A stretch of DNA of 64,000 nt from an uncultured Paracoccaceae bacterium. Lineage in GTDB: Bacteria; Pseudomonadota; Alphaproteobacteria; Rhodobacterales; Rhodobacteraceae. Shown here piece by piece: positions 53,521-62,867 of the stretch; the first letter of the stretch is position 1; the number at the start of each line of letters is the position of its first letter. Position numbers and translations under genes: made by a program. Under the pieces are notes generated by a model. That model made no database searches and was not told the DNA's origin. It was given only the letters and a program-made list of their open reading frames with translations. The stretch is taken from positions 62,001 through 126,000 of the forward strand of contig CANMQX010000004.1 in the NCBI GenBank assembly GCA_947500135.1. Direction: 5' to 3'.

Positions 53521-53808
53521 TCAGAAACGGTCGCGCACGAAGGAATCTTTGGTCAATTCAACATCGAACCTGGCATCCGCAACGACCGGCACATCGGTTG
53601 CGCGACAAGCGGCTGATTTGCCATCCAGACCATCGCGCCCCGGATAAATGCGCGCCCATTCCAGACCACGAATCAATGTCTGCCCATTCACAGTCACCTT
53701 CAGCGCATTCAGTGCCTGCCTGTCCTGACCCGAGCGTACATTCTGTGCGGCCGCACAGATGTCATAAGTGCCGCCACTGTCAAAAATAGGCGATTGTATA
53801 TTTGACAA
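53521..53808 (-). CDS. Hypothetical protein, start uncertain
   Basis: About 95 residues (SPIFDSGGTYDICAAAQNVRSGQDRQALNALKVTVNGQTLIRGLEWARIYPGRDGLDGKSAACRATDVPVVADARFDVELTKDSFVRDRF, given here only to show it is soluble; two Cys). The frame has no ATG start: TTG at 53808 is the first standard one, and the open frame goes on upstream to 53875 with protein-like sequence (NARTLLLFDTLKGADL). It could be a small protein with a rare start, or the 3' part of a decayed gene. No family recognised. Confidence 0.4.
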   Translation of the reverse strand: MSNIQSPIFDSGGTYDICAAAQNVRSGQDRQALNALKVTVNGQTLIRGLEWARIYPGRDGLDGKSAACRATDVPVVADARFDVELTKDSFVRDRF

Positions 53809-54012
53809 ATCCGCCCCCTTAAGCGTGTCGAACAGGAGCAGCGTTCGCGCATTGAGAAAACACCGTGGGGATCAGACCACAACATGTCTGTTTTGCAAAA
53901 CACAGGTTGTGGCGGGTCTGTCACGGTTTGCTCACGTGATCGGGATGCGCTGGATGGTTGCATCCTTCTCGATGCCACCCCCTTATGTGGCAACTTGATG
54001 GAGACGTCTGAT

Positions 54013-54501
54013 ATGGCAATCACCCCCGATTTCGCCCGTGACCTGCGCCCCGGCGAAGAGACTGCGGTTGATGCATTGTTGCGCGGCAGCTTTCCCGCGG
54101 CGGAAGAGGCAAAGCTGGTGACCAAACTGCGCAAGAGCCGGGCCATTGCGGGTGAAACCGTCTTGCCAATGGATGGCCAGATCATCGGTTATTACGCCTT
54201 GTCTTATATGGTCCGACCCAAGGGCTGGCTTTGCCTTGCCCCGGTTGCGATCCACCCCGATCTGCAGCGATGCGGCTATGGCAAGCGGATGATGGGCATG
54301 CTGACGGAATGGGCGCGGCTGACGAAGGCGCCGGTTGTCGTGCTTGGCACGCCGGATTTTTATGAACGGGCCGGGTTTTCAAGGGCCAAGGCTGCGCAAT
54401 TGCAAAGCCCATACCCGATTGAAAACACCATGCTGGCCGGGCTGGATGCGCCTGCCAAGCCACAGAAACTGGTCTATCCATCCGCGTTTGAAGGGGTTTG
54501 A
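54013..54501 (+). CDS. GNAT-family N-acetyltransferase
   Basis: A 162-residue GNAT protein. The acetyl-CoA loop is APVAIHPDLQRCGYGKRMM (about 78-96; Q-R-C-G-Y-G-K) and the end VVVLGTPDFYERAGFSRA is the YjhB/YhbS-like form. GGAGACG lies 9 nt before the ATG at 54013; an in-frame ATG at 53998 is possible. It runs 3 bp before the EamA gene, so both are one operon. Substrate unknown. The 204 bp before it hold no gene that I can support. Confidence 0.88.
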   Translation: MAITPDFARDLRPGEETAVDALLRGSFPAAEEAKLVTKLRKSRAIAGETVLPMDGQIIGYYALSYMVRPKGWLCLAPVAIHPDLQRCGYGKRMMGMLTEWARLTKAPVVVLGTPDFYERAGFSRAKAAQLQSPYPIENTMLAGLDAPAKPQKLVYPSAFEGV

Positions 54502-54504
54502 TCG

Positions 54505-55341
54505 ATGCAGCTTTTCCTGCTTTGCGCCCTGACCATGACCGCCTTTGCCGCCAATTCCATCCTGAATCGGTTGGGCGTCGCGATCTATGGGATGGACCCA
54601 ATGGATTTCGCGGCGGTTCGCGTTGTTGCGGGTGCGGCAATGCTGTGGCTGCTGGTCAGCGTCAGGCAGGCAACCCGCCCGCCTGTCTTTGTCGCAGCGC
54701 GGGTCACTGGGGCGGTCGCCCTAGGTGTTTACATGATTGGATTTTCATGGGCTTACATCACGTTGGATGCGGGGCTGGGGGCATTGATCCTGTTTGGTGT
54801 CTTGCAGGTCGTGGTGTTTGGTTGGGCCGTTTGGGAAGGGCAGATCATACCGCCGCAACGTTGGTTGGGCGCGGGTATCGCCCTGGTTGGTTTATGTGTC
54901 CTGCTATGGCCGGGCGGGCAGGCGGCGGTGCCATTTTTGGGTGCTGCGGCGATGGTGATCGCAGGCACGGCCTGGGCTGTTTACACGCTGTTGGGGCGGG
55001 CGTCGCCGGATGCGCTGGGGGCGACCGCAGGGAATTTCCTGCTATGCGTGCCGCTGACCGGTATAGCGATGCTGGTGGCCGGGCAGGGGGTCTTTCCGCT
55101 GATGGGCACGCTGACGGCCATTGTGGCCGGGGCTGTGACATCTGGGCTGGGCTATGCGTTATGGTATCGCGTCTTGCCGCAACTGCCCACAACCCTGGCA
55201 GGGATTGCGCAGTTGAGCGTGCCGGTGATCGCGGTTCTGGCAGGTGTGCTGCTGTTGGGGGAACCCTTGACGACAAGGCTTTTGCTGGCGGGGGTGCTGG
55301 TTCTGGGGGGGATCGGGCTTTCCCTAACGGCGCGCAGTTAG
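54505..55341 (+). CDS. DMT/EamA-family transporter
   Basis: A 278-residue inner-membrane protein with ten hydrophobic segments in two EamA repeats (first about 4-125; second about 140-275, ending LLLGEPLTTRLLLAGVLVLGGIGL). A probable exporter of a small metabolite, with unknown substrate. It starts 3 bp after the acetyltransferase stop; acetylation and export may serve one compound (inference). Confidence 0.9.
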   Translation: MQLFLLCALTMTAFAANSILNRLGVAIYGMDPMDFAAVRVVAGAAMLWLLVSVRQATRPPVFVAARVTGAVALGVYMIGFSWAYITLDAGLGALILFGVLQVVVFGWAVWEGQIIPPQRWLGAGIALVGLCVLLWPGGQAAVPFLGAAAMVIAGTAWAVYTLLGRASPDALGATAGNFLLCVPLTGIAMLVAGQGVFPLMGTLTAIVAGAVTSGLGYALWYRVLPQLPTTLAGIAQLSVPVIAVLAGVLLLGEPLTTRLLLAGVLVLGGIGLSLTARS

Positions 55342-55394
55342 ATTTCACAGAAATGAGACTTGGGTTTTGTAGTCCGCAAGCCTAACTATCGGGA

Positions 55395-56126
55395 ATGAAG
55401 TTTGTTGTTGCTGCATTTCTGGCCCTCTTTGGGTCCTCTGTCGCCGCGCAGGATTGCGTGGTGCTGCTGCACGGACTGGCGCGGACCGAGATTTCGCTGA
55501 CGCCAATGCAACTGGCGCTGGAATTTGACGGCTATAAAGTGGTCAATCGCGGCTATCCATCGACCGAAGCGACGATCCAGACATTGGTCGAGGAACATCT
55601 GCCCGAGGATGTGGCCGCTTGCGGGGACGCGCGTGTGCATTTTGTGACCCATTCCATGGGCGGTATTCTGGCCCGCGCCTGGCTGACCAATAACCGCCCC
55701 GAGAATATGGGCCGCGTTGTGATGCTGGGGCCACCTAATAACGGGTCAGAGCTGGTCGATATCTTTGGTGATTTTGAGCCGTTTCAATGGATCAATGGCC
55801 CGGCGGGTCTGCAGCTCAGCACGGACGATGAAAGCCTGCCTAACCGATTGGGGTTGCTGCCTTATGAGATTGGTGTGATCGCCGGTGACCGCAGCTTGAA
55901 CCTGATTTATTCGGCTTTGATCGATGGGCCGGATGACGGCAAGGTTTCCGTGGAATCCACCCGGCTGGAAGGTCTGCAGGATCATATCGTGCTGCCGGTG
56001 ACCCATACATTCATGATGAATAACGCGCTGGTCATCGAAGAGGTGCTGACCTTTCTGCGTGAAGGTCAGTTTGATCACGGGCTCAGTATGCGCGATGTGA
56101 TCCTCGGATCCGACTGGCCGTTTTGA
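55395..56126 (+). CDS. Exported alpha/beta-hydrolase (lipase/esterase-like)
   Basis: A 243-residue protein with signal peptide ([19 protein letters not shown]). The oxyanion strand is [14 protein letters not shown] (about 23-36), the nucleophile Ser is in [15 protein letters not shown] (about residue 85), and a late His in [10 protein letters not shown] (about 205) may complete the triad. Mature protein starts with QDC. Resembles bacterial triacylglycerol-lipase/PGAP1-like esterases. The hairpin array follows. Confidence 0.88.
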   Translation: MKFVVAAFLALFGSSVAAQDCVVLLHGLARTEISLTPMQLALEFDGYKVVNRGYPSTEATIQTLVEEHLPEDVAACGDARVHFVTHSMGGILARAWLTNNRPENMGRVVMLGPPNNGSELVDIFGDFEPFQWINGPAGLQLSTDDESLPNRLGLLPYEIGVIAGDRSLNLIYSALIDGPDDGKVSVESTRLEGLQDHIVLPVTHTFMMNNALVIEEVLTFLREGQFDHGLSMRDVILGSDWPF

Positions 56127-56139
56127 CGCGCGACCGCAT

Positions 56140-56221
56140 AAAAAATCTGTCACAGATTTTTTGGAAACTGTTCCGCCCATGCGCCATCTAGCGCGCCCTA
56201 AAATCTGCGTACGCAGATTTT
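56140..56221. repeat. Hairpin array between lipase-like gene and purK
   Basis: AAAAAATCTG with 3-nt loop TCA and its reverse complement (56140-56162, 10-bp stem), then a small GGAA/TTCC stem, and AAAATCTGCGT with its exact reverse complement (56200-56221, 22-bp palindrome). It shares the CAGATTTT arm with the array at 23.7 kb. Lies between convergent genes. Confidence 0.85.
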
Positions 56222-56222
56222 G

Positions 56223-57296
56223 TCATCGCTGCGCGTGGCTGACCCAGTTGACATGTCCCATCTTACGCCCGGGCTTGACCGTGGCCTTACCATAAAGATG
56301 CAGCGCCGCGTCGGTTGTTGCAATCTGCGGCACCTGATCCATATCGCCGCCGATCAGGTTTTCCATCACCACATCCGCATGCCGTGATCCGTCGCCCAGC
56401 GGCCAGCCGGTGATCGCCCTGATATGTTGCTCAAATTGGCAGATCGTGCAGCCATTCTGCGTCCAGTGACCGGAATTATGCACCCTTGGCGCAATCTCGT
56501 TCACGATTAACCCGCCGGGGGTTACGAATAGCTCCACCCCCATCACACCGACATAATCCAACGCATTCAGAATGCGTCCCGCGATCAGGATCGCATCAGT
56601 ATGCTGCGCATGGTTCAGCCGGGCAGGGACGGTTGTTGTGCGCAGGATACCGTCCTGATGTACGTTTTCGCCCGGGTCATAACAGGCCACAGCCCCATCC
56701 AACCCGCGGGCGGCGATGACCGACACCTCATGACTGAAATCAACGAACCCTTCCAGAATGGCTGGCGCACCTTGCATGGCCGCCAATGCATCTGTGACCT
56801 CACCGGCGGACATAATCCGCGCCTGTCCTTTGCCGTCATAGCCCATGCGCCGGGTCTTGAGGATCGCAGGTGCGCCGATTGCATCCAGTGCCTGTGTCAG
56901 GTCACGCGCATTTTCGACATTGGCAAAAGGTGCGGTCAGCAGGCCGAGGTCTTGCAGAAAGGTCTTTTCGTCCAACCGGTCCTGACTGGTCGCCAGCGCC
57001 TGCCGTCCGGGGTGGATCGGCGCATGCGCCTCGATCAGGTCAAGGGCTGTGGTGGGGATGTTTTCAAACTCAAAGGTGACCACATCGGCGCTTTGGGCAA
57101 AGCGGGTCAATGCATCCGCATCATCATAGTCTGCCTGAAAATGGCAATTGGCGACATGGGAGGCCGGGCAATCGCCGCTCGGTTCAAGGATGCAGGTTTT
57201 GTACCCCAGCCGGGCGGCTGCAACCGCTAGCATACGGCCCAATTGCCCGCCGCCCAGAATGCCGATTGTGGCGCCTTGCGGTAATGGTTCAGTCAT
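56223..57296 (-). CDS. purK: 5-(carboxyamino)imidazole ribonucleotide synthase
   Basis: PurK, 357 residues, ATP-grasp enzyme that makes N5-CAIR from AIR, bicarbonate and ATP in purine synthesis. N-terminal [21 protein letters not shown] (about 10-30), ATP-grasp [13 protein letters not shown] (about 145-157), [26 protein letters not shown] (about 255-280). Start at 57296 overlaps the purE stop by 8 bp. Confidence 0.96.
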   Translation of the reverse strand: MTEPLPQGATIGILGGGQLGRMLAVAAARLGYKTCILEPSGDCPASHVANCHFQADYDDADALTRFAQSADVVTFEFENIPTTALDLIEAHAPIHPGRQALATSQDRLDEKTFLQDLGLLTAPFANVENARDLTQALDAIGAPAILKTRRMGYDGKGQARIMSAGEVTDALAAMQGAPAILEGFVDFSHEVSVIAARGLDGAVACYDPGENVHQDGILRTTTVPARLNHAQHTDAILIAGRILNALDYVGVMGVELFVTPGGLIVNEIAPRVHNSGHWTQNGCTICQFEQHIRAITGWPLGDGSRHADVVMENLIGGDMDQVPQIATTDAALHLYGKATVKPGRKMGHVNWVSHAQR

Positions 57297-57777
57297 CGCT
57301 GGGCTCATCCGGGATTGAGGCCGACAAATCCGCCCGCCATTGATCAAGGCGCTGGGCCAGTGCTGAGTCTTGCAAGGCCAGAATGCCAGCGGCTATCAAC
57401 CCCGCATTGGCGGCGCCCGCAGCCCCGATCGCCATGGTTGCCACCGGAAAACCGCGCGGCATCTGCAGGATGGAATAAAGGCTGTCGACACCCGAAAGCG
57501 CCTTTGTCTGGACCGGCACACCAATCACGGGCACCCGGGTTTTGGAGGCCATCATGCCGGGCAGATGGGCGGCCCCGCCAGCGCCTGCGATAATCACCTG
57601 CAAGCCGCGATCCACAGCCGTCTTGCCATAATCCCACAACCGGTCCGGGGTACGGTGGGCTGACACGATCTTGGCCTCGTAAGCGATGCCAAGTTGATCC
57701 AGCATATCGGCAGCTTCGCGCATGGTGGACCAGTCAGATTGACTGCCCATGATGATGCCGACCAGGGGTTGGGTCAT
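57289..57777 (-). CDS. purE: N5-CAIR mutase
   Basis: PurE, 162 residues (class I), which turns N5-CAIR to [16 protein letters not shown] (about 8-19), [10 protein letters not shown] with the catalytic His, and [17 protein letters not shown] and [19 protein letters not shown] are family marks. GAGGG lies before the ATG at 57777. Coupled to purK. Confidence 0.96.
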   Translation of the reverse strand: MTQPLVGIIMGSQSDWSTMREAADMLDQLGIAYEAKIVSAHRTPDRLWDYGKTAVDRGLQVIIAGAGGAAHLPGMMASKTRVPVIGVPVQTKALSGVDSLYSILQMPRGFPVATMAIGAAGAANAGLIAAGILALQDSALAQRLDQWRADLSASIPDEPSDD

Positions 57778-57843
57778 TGTCGCGCCCTCGCTTGAGAAAG
57801 GAAGCGGCACTATAGCGGCGCGATACCGGGCTGCAACGGGGGA

Positions 57844-58062
57844 TTACGCAATAATATCAGGCAAAAGCCGGTCTTCCAGATTGCTGATCTGATCCTTCAG
57901 CGACAGTTTTTGTTTTTTGAGGCGTTTGACCGTCAGCATATCGGCATTGGCGCGTTCCTGCAGGGCGTCAATCGCCGCGTCCAAGTCGCGATGTTCACGC
58001 TTGAGCACCTCAAGCTTCACACGCAGGACTTCCTGCTGTTCCATTTTTGCCGATGTGTTCAT
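57844..58062 (-). CDS. YdcH family (DUF465) small coiled-coil protein
   Basis: A 72-residue helical protein: LEVLKREHRDLDAAIDALQER then LTVKRLKKQKLSLKDQISNLEDRLLPDIIA. The LKxxHxxLDxxI and LKKxKLxLKD blocks are the DUF465 signature. Widespread, function unknown, probably a two-helix hairpin. Monocistronic, convergent to nothing; divergent from hsp20. Confidence 0.92.
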   Translation of the reverse strand: MNTSAKMEQQEVLRVKLEVLKREHRDLDAAIDALQERANADMLTVKRLKKQKLSLKDQISNLEDRLLPDIIA

Positions 58063-58136
58063 CCAGCGCGCCGCCCGGTTTGGTTTGTCTTAACCCAATA
58101 GATAAGCCTTTCCTTACAAACTTCCTAATACTTCCT

Positions 58137-58165
58137 CTTGATCCAGTGTCTTCTGCGCCCCATAT
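58137..58165 (+). promoter_or_regulatory. RpoH (sigma-32) promoter of hsp20
   Basis: CTTGAT (58137-58142), a 15-bp spacer and CCCCATAT (58158-58165) match the sigma-32 consensus (CTTGAA, 13-15 bp, CCCCATNT) with one change. About 60 bp of leader follow before the hsp20 ATG. Confidence 0.8.
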
Positions 58166-58230
58166 TTTCAGCAACGGTCGCCGCAATCGGGGCCGCAATC
58201 GACAGTCGCTTGACGAAAAGGACATGTCTT

Positions 58231-58644
58231 ATGACGAAACTGGCTTTGGGAACGCATCCGTTCCTGTTGGGTTTCGAACAGCTGGAGCGGCTGGTCGAAC
58301 GTACCGCAAAAAGCGGGAATGAGGGTTACCCACCCTATAATATCGAACAAACATCCGAGAATTCCTACCGCATTACCCTGGCCGTGGCCGGTTTTGCTGA
58401 AGGCGATTTGTCGATCACGGTCGAGGATAACTCCCTCGTCATTCGTGGCCGTCAGGGCGACGACGCGGATAACCGTGTCTTTTTGCATCGCGGTATCGCG
58501 GCGCGGCAGTTCCAGCGTTCATTCGTGTTGGCCGATGGCGTCGATGTGGGCGAGGCGATCATGGAAAACGGGTTGCTGCATGTCGATCTGAACCGCGCTG
58601 TGCCCGAACGCGTGGTGCAGACGATCAACATCAGGAAAGGATAG
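58231..58644 (+). CDS. ibpA: Hsp20/alpha-crystallin small heat-shock protein
   Basis: A 137-residue small heat-shock protein that holds unfolding proteins. N-terminal FLLGFEQLERLVERTAKSGNEGYPPYNIE (about 10-38), the alpha-crystallin domain (about 38-128; ITLAVAGFAEGDLSITVEDNSLVIRG, FQRSFVLADGVDV, MENGLLHVDLNR). It lacks an obvious C-terminal I-x-I except INI. ATG at 58231 after AAAAGGAC. Under an RpoH-type promoter. Confidence 0.94.
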   Translation: MTKLALGTHPFLLGFEQLERLVERTAKSGNEGYPPYNIEQTSENSYRITLAVAGFAEGDLSITVEDNSLVIRGRQGDDADNRVFLHRGIAARQFQRSFVLADGVDVGEAIMENGLLHVDLNRAVPERVVQTINIRKG

Positions 58645-58647
58645 CCG

Positions 58648-58872
58648 ATGAATACCAAGTATGAATTCGACGCAATTGCGAAAGATATCGTCTATGTCAA
58701 ACCTGTTGCGGTTGCCGAATTGCCGCAGGACATGCAGGAACATGCAGGCGATCTGGACACGATCTTTGCCGTGCATAACGCCAAGGGCGAACAACTGGCG
58801 CTGGTCGCCAACCGCAAGCTGGCCTTTCATCTGGCGCGTGAAAACGACATGCACCCGGTGCGGGTACATTAG
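58648..58872 (+). CDS. DUF1150 family protein
   Basis: A 74-residue protein (DIVYVKPVAVAELP, LDTIFAVHNAKGEQLALVANRKLAFHLARENDMHPVRVH). DUF1150 proteins follow hsp20 in many Rhodobacterales. It is 3 bp behind hsp20 with AAAGGATAG before the ATG, so it shares the heat-shock promoter. Function unknown. Confidence 0.92.
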   Translation: MNTKYEFDAIAKDIVYVKPVAVAELPQDMQEHAGDLDTIFAVHNAKGEQLALVANRKLAFHLARENDMHPVRVH

Positions 58873-58910
58873 GGCGGTGTGGTCCGAATGAAGACGCCAC
58901 CCCGAGTTTT

Positions 58911-59723
58911 TCAACTTTGTGGTAGATCGACCGCTTCGCTCAGATGCCCGGTATCAGCGATGAATTGATTGAGCCTTGCGGCGAACCCCTCGGGGTCTTC
59001 GGCGCAGGGCAGATGGCCCGCCCGCCACATCAGTGAAAACTGTGATCCGGGGATCAGGTCAACCGTTTCGCTCACCAGATCGGGCGGGGTTGCCCCATCT
59101 TGCCCGCCCGCGATGCCTAGCACTGGCATGCGCAACCCGCTGGTAGGGGTGTAGAAGTCCGTGCCAGCAATGGCTGCACATGTGGCGACATATCCTTGTT
59201 CTGGCATTGCCATCAGCATATCCAGCCATTTGGCCATGGCCGGGGTGCCAAAGAAATCGCGGGCGAACCAGCGTTGCATGATCGTATCAGCCATCGAAGA
59301 CAGGCCATGCGTGTTCACCGCGGCAATGCGATCCTGCCACATCTGGGCAGTGCCAATCTTGGTCGCCGTGCTGGACAGGACCATAGCCCGGATCAGGTCG
59401 GGGCGTTTGATGGCCAGCCCCTGCGCCACCATGCCACCAACCGACACGCCGACAAACAGGCAGTCAGATACATTTAACTGATCGCAGATCGCCTCGGCAT
59501 CGCTGACCAGTTGGCCCATCGTATAGGGGCCGCCCGGCACATCAGATTGCCCATGACCGCGGCTGTCATAGCGGATAATGCGCAAACCGGCCGGTAGCAG
59601 AGGCAGGACCGCGTCCCAAAGATGCAGGTTAGTGCCAAGCGAATGCGCAAACATCACTGTCGGGGCATCATCGGGGCCTGAAACCTCGACATGCAGACCG
59701 ACGCCGTTGCGATCAATCATCAT
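58911..59723 (-). CDS. Alpha/beta-hydrolase, 3-oxoadipate enol-lactonase-like
   Basis: A 270-residue hydrolase. MFAHSLGTNLHLWDAVLPLL (about 28-47), YDSRGHGQSDVPGGPYTM (about 57-74), nucleophile Ser in LFVGVSVGGMVAQGLA (about residue 96), acid in GIAGGQDGATPP, and His in WRAGHLPCAEDPEGF. This order and the RGHGxSDVPxGPYT block are those of PcaD, which opens 3-oxoadipate enol-lactone. No other pca genes are near, so the substrate is not certain. Start at 59723 with GAAGGAC ahead. Confidence 0.85.
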   Translation of the reverse strand: MMIDRNGVGLHVEVSGPDDAPTVMFAHSLGTNLHLWDAVLPLLPAGLRIIRYDSRGHGQSDVPGGPYTMGQLVSDAEAICDQLNVSDCLFVGVSVGGMVAQGLAIKRPDLIRAMVLSSTATKIGTAQMWQDRIAAVNTHGLSSMADTIMQRWFARDFFGTPAMAKWLDMLMAMPEQGYVATCAAIAGTDFYTPTSGLRMPVLGIAGGQDGATPPDLVSETVDLIPGSQFSLMWRAGHLPCAEDPEGFAARLNQFIADTGHLSEAVDLPQS

Positions 59724-59859
59724 CAACTTGTCCTTCAAAAGCTCAAGCCGCGCTTGGGTGTCCCGACCCTGCGCGGCTTTCACTTGTTGCTACGGCAACG
59801 CAATGTAACCGCTAACAACCCTCCCACGCATAAGGAACATGGAATATGTGATTCCGAGC

Positions 59860-59881
59860 AACCTGTACTTTTGTACAGGTT
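59860..59881. repeat. Perfect hairpin at the end of the four-gene operon
   Basis: AACCTGTAC, loop TTTT, GTACAGGTT: 9-bp perfect stem, 3 bp after the stop of the nuclease-fold gene. No U-run on the minus strand side. Confidence 0.8.
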
Positions 59882-59884
59882 CGC

Positions 59885-61084
59885 CTAAACCCCTGCTTTC
59901 CCCAATACCATATGCGCCATGATCTGTCCGTGGTCAGAAGCGAGCTTGTTATATGGCGCTTCGGGGTGTGATCCATCAGTCAAATGGTCATTCAACACGC
60001 TGAAATACTCCATTTCACCGATGCTGGCGTCTGACTCAGGCAGGAAATGCCGCGACATCAGGATCTGATCGATGCTTTCGAACACCCCGCCAAAGGCCGA
60101 GGTATAGACCATGTCGCGCAGCGATTTTTTCACAAACAGCTTTTCAGCGGCGTATAGCCGGACCCGGGAAATCTTTTCCTGAATGATTGCGTCTTCTTCG
60201 TCGCTATAGCGATCACGCCGGCCCTTTGCATCATGGCGGCGCATCCAGGCGTAGTTTTTGAACGGGGCCTCACCGGTGATGATTTCCGATGACACCGCAT
60301 GTTCGCTGTCGTTGAAATCACCCAGAACCATGACAGGGTTACCCGCCTCCAGTTCCGTCAGGATGGCCCGCCGCAGCACCCAGGCCTCTGCCATCCGGCG
60401 CAGGGCCGCGCGCAGTGACCCCATGGCACGCCCGGCCGGATTGTAATTCACCAGATCGGCCTCTGGCGCAAACGGCGCACCGTCGGGGCGGGGAAATTCG
60501 CCCAGCTTGGATTTCAGATGGCAGTTGAACACTGTGATGATCTGATCGCCCACCGGAATGCGCACTTTTAAAATCGGGCGGCTTAACCGTTTGATCTGAT
60601 ATGACCCGCCATCGCTGCCATCCAGATCGCTGAACGGCACGTCCAGCGGCTCGGGCAAGTCCTGAATGACCTCTGGCAGCCCCTCGAACCCAAAGCGCGA
60701 CAGGATCGCGACACCAGGGCGGCGCTGGCCCGGCCCACCGTCAAAGCTGTTTGGGGCAAAGGCCAGTGCGGCCTCGGCATAGGGTTCATAGGCCAGTTTG
60801 CGGAAAATCGCCTTGCGGGCATAGTGTTTTGAACGGTCAGGGATATTCGCCGCATTCGCAGCCAGCCCCAATTCGTCAGTTTCAATCACCACATCGCGCA
60901 GGGCGTTTTCGGTGAAAATTTCCTGAAAACCGACGATATCGGCATTCATCGTCAGCAACTGGTCGGATAACCAGGCGCGTTTCCAGGCGTATTCTTCGGG
61001 TGTATATTCTTCGAACCGGTAATACTCCTGATCCGCCTCGATCAGGTTTTTGACGTTGAAGCTGGCGATGGTGAAACGGGTCAT
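59885..61084 (-). CDS. Endonuclease/exonuclease/phosphatase-fold protein
   Basis: A 399-residue EEP-superfamily protein. FTIASFNVKNLIEADQEYYRFEEYTPEEYAWKRAWLSDQLL (start), metal Glu in IVGFQEIFTENALRDV, VFNCHLKSKLGEFPR, catalytic VLGDFNDSEHAVSSEIITG, and SDHGQIMAHMVL at the end. No signal peptide, so cytoplasmic. The 150-residue longer middle compared with the 19.3-kb gene is typical of the nuclease-like group. Overlaps the dehydratase gene by 4 bp; its role in that operon is not clear. Confidence 0.88.
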   Translation of the reverse strand: MTRFTIASFNVKNLIEADQEYYRFEEYTPEEYAWKRAWLSDQLLTMNADIVGFQEIFTENALRDVVIETDELGLAANAANIPDRSKHYARKAIFRKLAYEPYAEAALAFAPNSFDGGPGQRRPGVAILSRFGFEGLPEVIQDLPEPLDVPFSDLDGSDGGSYQIKRLSRPILKVRIPVGDQIITVFNCHLKSKLGEFPRPDGAPFAPEADLVNYNPAGRAMGSLRAALRRMAEAWVLRRAILTELEAGNPVMVLGDFNDSEHAVSSEIITGEAPFKNYAWMRRHDAKGRRDRYSDEEDAIIQEKISRVRLYAAEKLFVKKSLRDMVYTSAFGGVFESIDQILMSRHFLPESDASIGEMEYFSVLNDHLTDGSHPEAPYNKLASDHGQIMAHMVLGKAGV

Positions 61085-62052
61085 GCAAGGGTCTCCAATG
61101 CTTTGGAAAAGACGGGGGGATCAATATTGCCGCCTGTGGCAACGGCGATAATGGCGTCGCCTTCAAATGCATCGGGCTGGAACAAGGCCGCAGCCAGTGC
61201 CGCCGCACCACCCGGTTCCACCACAATTTTCAACCGCTCATAAGCCAGCCCAACGGCACGCAGGCAGTCATCCTCGGTCACCACAACACCCCGTCCGCAA
61301 TGGGCCTGCATGAGGGGAAAGGTGATCTCGCCCGGTTGCGGTGTGATGATTGCATCGCATAGCGATCCGGCGGTGCGGGCGTTGCGCTCAATCTTGCCGC
61401 TGGCCAGCGACCGGGTCACATCGTCAAAGCCTTCCGGCTCCACCGGGCGAACACGCAGGCCGGGGGCATCCGCCGCCAAGGCAAGCGCGATGCCAGAGGT
61501 CAGCCCGCCACCCCCGCAACAGACCGCAACATCGGCATCCGTCACGCCCATAGCGTTCATATCGGCGGCAATCTCCAGCCCGCATGTGCCTTGGCCTGCA
61601 ATCACCTGGGGTTCATCAAACGGCTTGATCAGGGTCAGCCCACGTTCAGCGGCCAGCCGGGCGCCGATCTCATCGCGATCCTCTGTCGCGCGGTCATACA
61701 GCACCACCTCAGCCCCTAATGCGCGGGTATTCTCGATTTTGATCACCGGCGCATCCGACGGCATCACAATCACCGCAGGCGCGCCATGTGTCTTGGCGGC
61801 CAGCGCGACCCCTTGGGCATGATTGCCACTGGAAAAGGCGATCACCCCGGTTTTCAGCGCATTATCGGTCAGCGCGGACACTGCCGACCAGCCGCCGCGA
61901 AATTTAAACGACCCTGTATGCTGCAAACATTCAGGTTTCACAAAAACCTGCCGTCCCGCAATCTCGTCCAGAAACGGGGAGGTCAGGATCGGGGTGCGCC
62001 GCGCGTGGCCATTCAGTCGCTTGGCCGCCGCCCGGATCATATCAATATGCAT
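61081..62052 (-). CDS. Threonine/serine dehydratase-like PLP enzyme
   Basis: A 323-residue fold-type II PLP enzyme. PLP-Lys is in TGSFKFRGGWSAV (about residue 52), the phosphate loop is CCGGGGLTSGIALAL (about 178-192), and FSSGNHAQGVALAAKTHGAPAVIVMPSDAPVIK is the ring-stacking Asn region. It lacks the ACT domain of biosynthetic IlvA, so a catabolic dehydratase or serine racemase-type function fits (threo-3-hydroxyaspartate ammonia-lyase is another option). Coupled at both ends. Confidence 0.9.
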   Translation of the reverse strand: MHIDMIRAAAKRLNGHARRTPILTSPFLDEIAGRQVFVKPECLQHTGSFKFRGGWSAVSALTDNALKTGVIAFSSGNHAQGVALAAKTHGAPAVIVMPSDAPVIKIENTRALGAEVVLYDRATEDRDEIGARLAAERGLTLIKPFDEPQVIAGQGTCGLEIAADMNAMGVTDADVAVCCGGGGLTSGIALALAADAPGLRVRPVEPEGFDDVTRSLASGKIERNARTAGSLCDAIITPQPGEITFPLMQAHCGRGVVVTEDDCLRAVGLAYERLKIVVEPGGAAALAAALFQPDAFEGDAIIAVATGGNIDPPVFSKALETLA

Positions 62053-62867
62053 TACATTCTCTCCAGCCAGCGATGCAGCGCATCCAGCGCCTGCGGTTCA
62101 TCCAGAAACGGCACATGGCCGCGACCGGGCACATCAACCCGGATCATGTCGGGGCGGCGCTCTGCCATCTTGTCAGCAGTCGCCACGCTGAGCAGATCAG
62201 AATTGCCACCTCGGATCAGGGCCAACGGCAACCCATGCAACGCATCAAAAAGCGGCCATAGATCCGGTGTCGGTTGCGCGCCAGCCTCCAGCACCGCATC
62301 GCGCAGCTTGGGATCATAGCGCAGAACCAGCCCGTCGGGGGTTTCCTCGTAATGGGCTGCCACCTCGGCCAACCAGCGATCCATCGGCACATCCTTGAAA
62401 TGTACCCAATTGCGCGCCCGAAACGCGGCGGCCTCGGCATAGGTTTTCTGCGCGGGAGGCTTGCCAATGTAATTCTTGATAATCTCAAGGCCGGTTTCGG
62501 CAAGCTCTGGCCCGATATCATTCAATGCAACGCCAATCAGGCGGTCACGGGCCGTGGCCGCCAGAACCATCCCGATCATCCCACCACGCGAGGTGCCCAG
62601 AATCGCGGCCTTCTCCAGCCCCAGATGATCCATCAGGGCCAAGACATCCTGCGCCTCTTGCGGGATAGTATAGGTGGCATGATCACCCCATTCTGATAGG
62701 CCGCGCCCGCGATAATCGGGCCGGATCAGGCGGACGGGCAGATGCGGGGCGACATGATCAAAATCAGCGGCATTCCGGGTTAACCCCGCCAATGCAATCA
62801 CCGGCAGGCCCTCACCCTCATCCAGATAATGCAGGCGCAAACCATCCGCGCTTTGGAAATAGGGCAT
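62052..62867 (-). CDS. Alpha/beta-hydrolase
   Basis: A 271-residue hydrolase: YLDEGEGLPVIALAGLTRNAADFDHVAPHL (start), IRPDYRGRGLSEWG, nucleophile Ser in AAILGTSRGGMIGMVLAA (about residue 98), acid in LIRGGNSDLLS and His in PGRGHVPFLDEPQ. A single cytoplasmic domain; esterase-like, substrate unknown. TGATG overlap with the HAD gene and TAATG overlap with the dehydratase gene. Confidence 0.9.
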   Translation of the reverse strand: MPYFQSADGLRLHYLDEGEGLPVIALAGLTRNAADFDHVAPHLPVRLIRPDYRGRGLSEWGDHATYTIPQEAQDVLALMDHLGLEKAAILGTSRGGMIGMVLAATARDRLIGVALNDIGPELAETGLEIIKNYIGKPPAQKTYAEAAAFRARNWVHFKDVPMDRWLAEVAAHYEETPDGLVLRYDPKLRDAVLEAGAQPTPDLWPLFDALHGLPLALIRGGNSDLLSVATADKMAERRPDMIRVDVPGRGHVPFLDEPQALDALHRWLERM

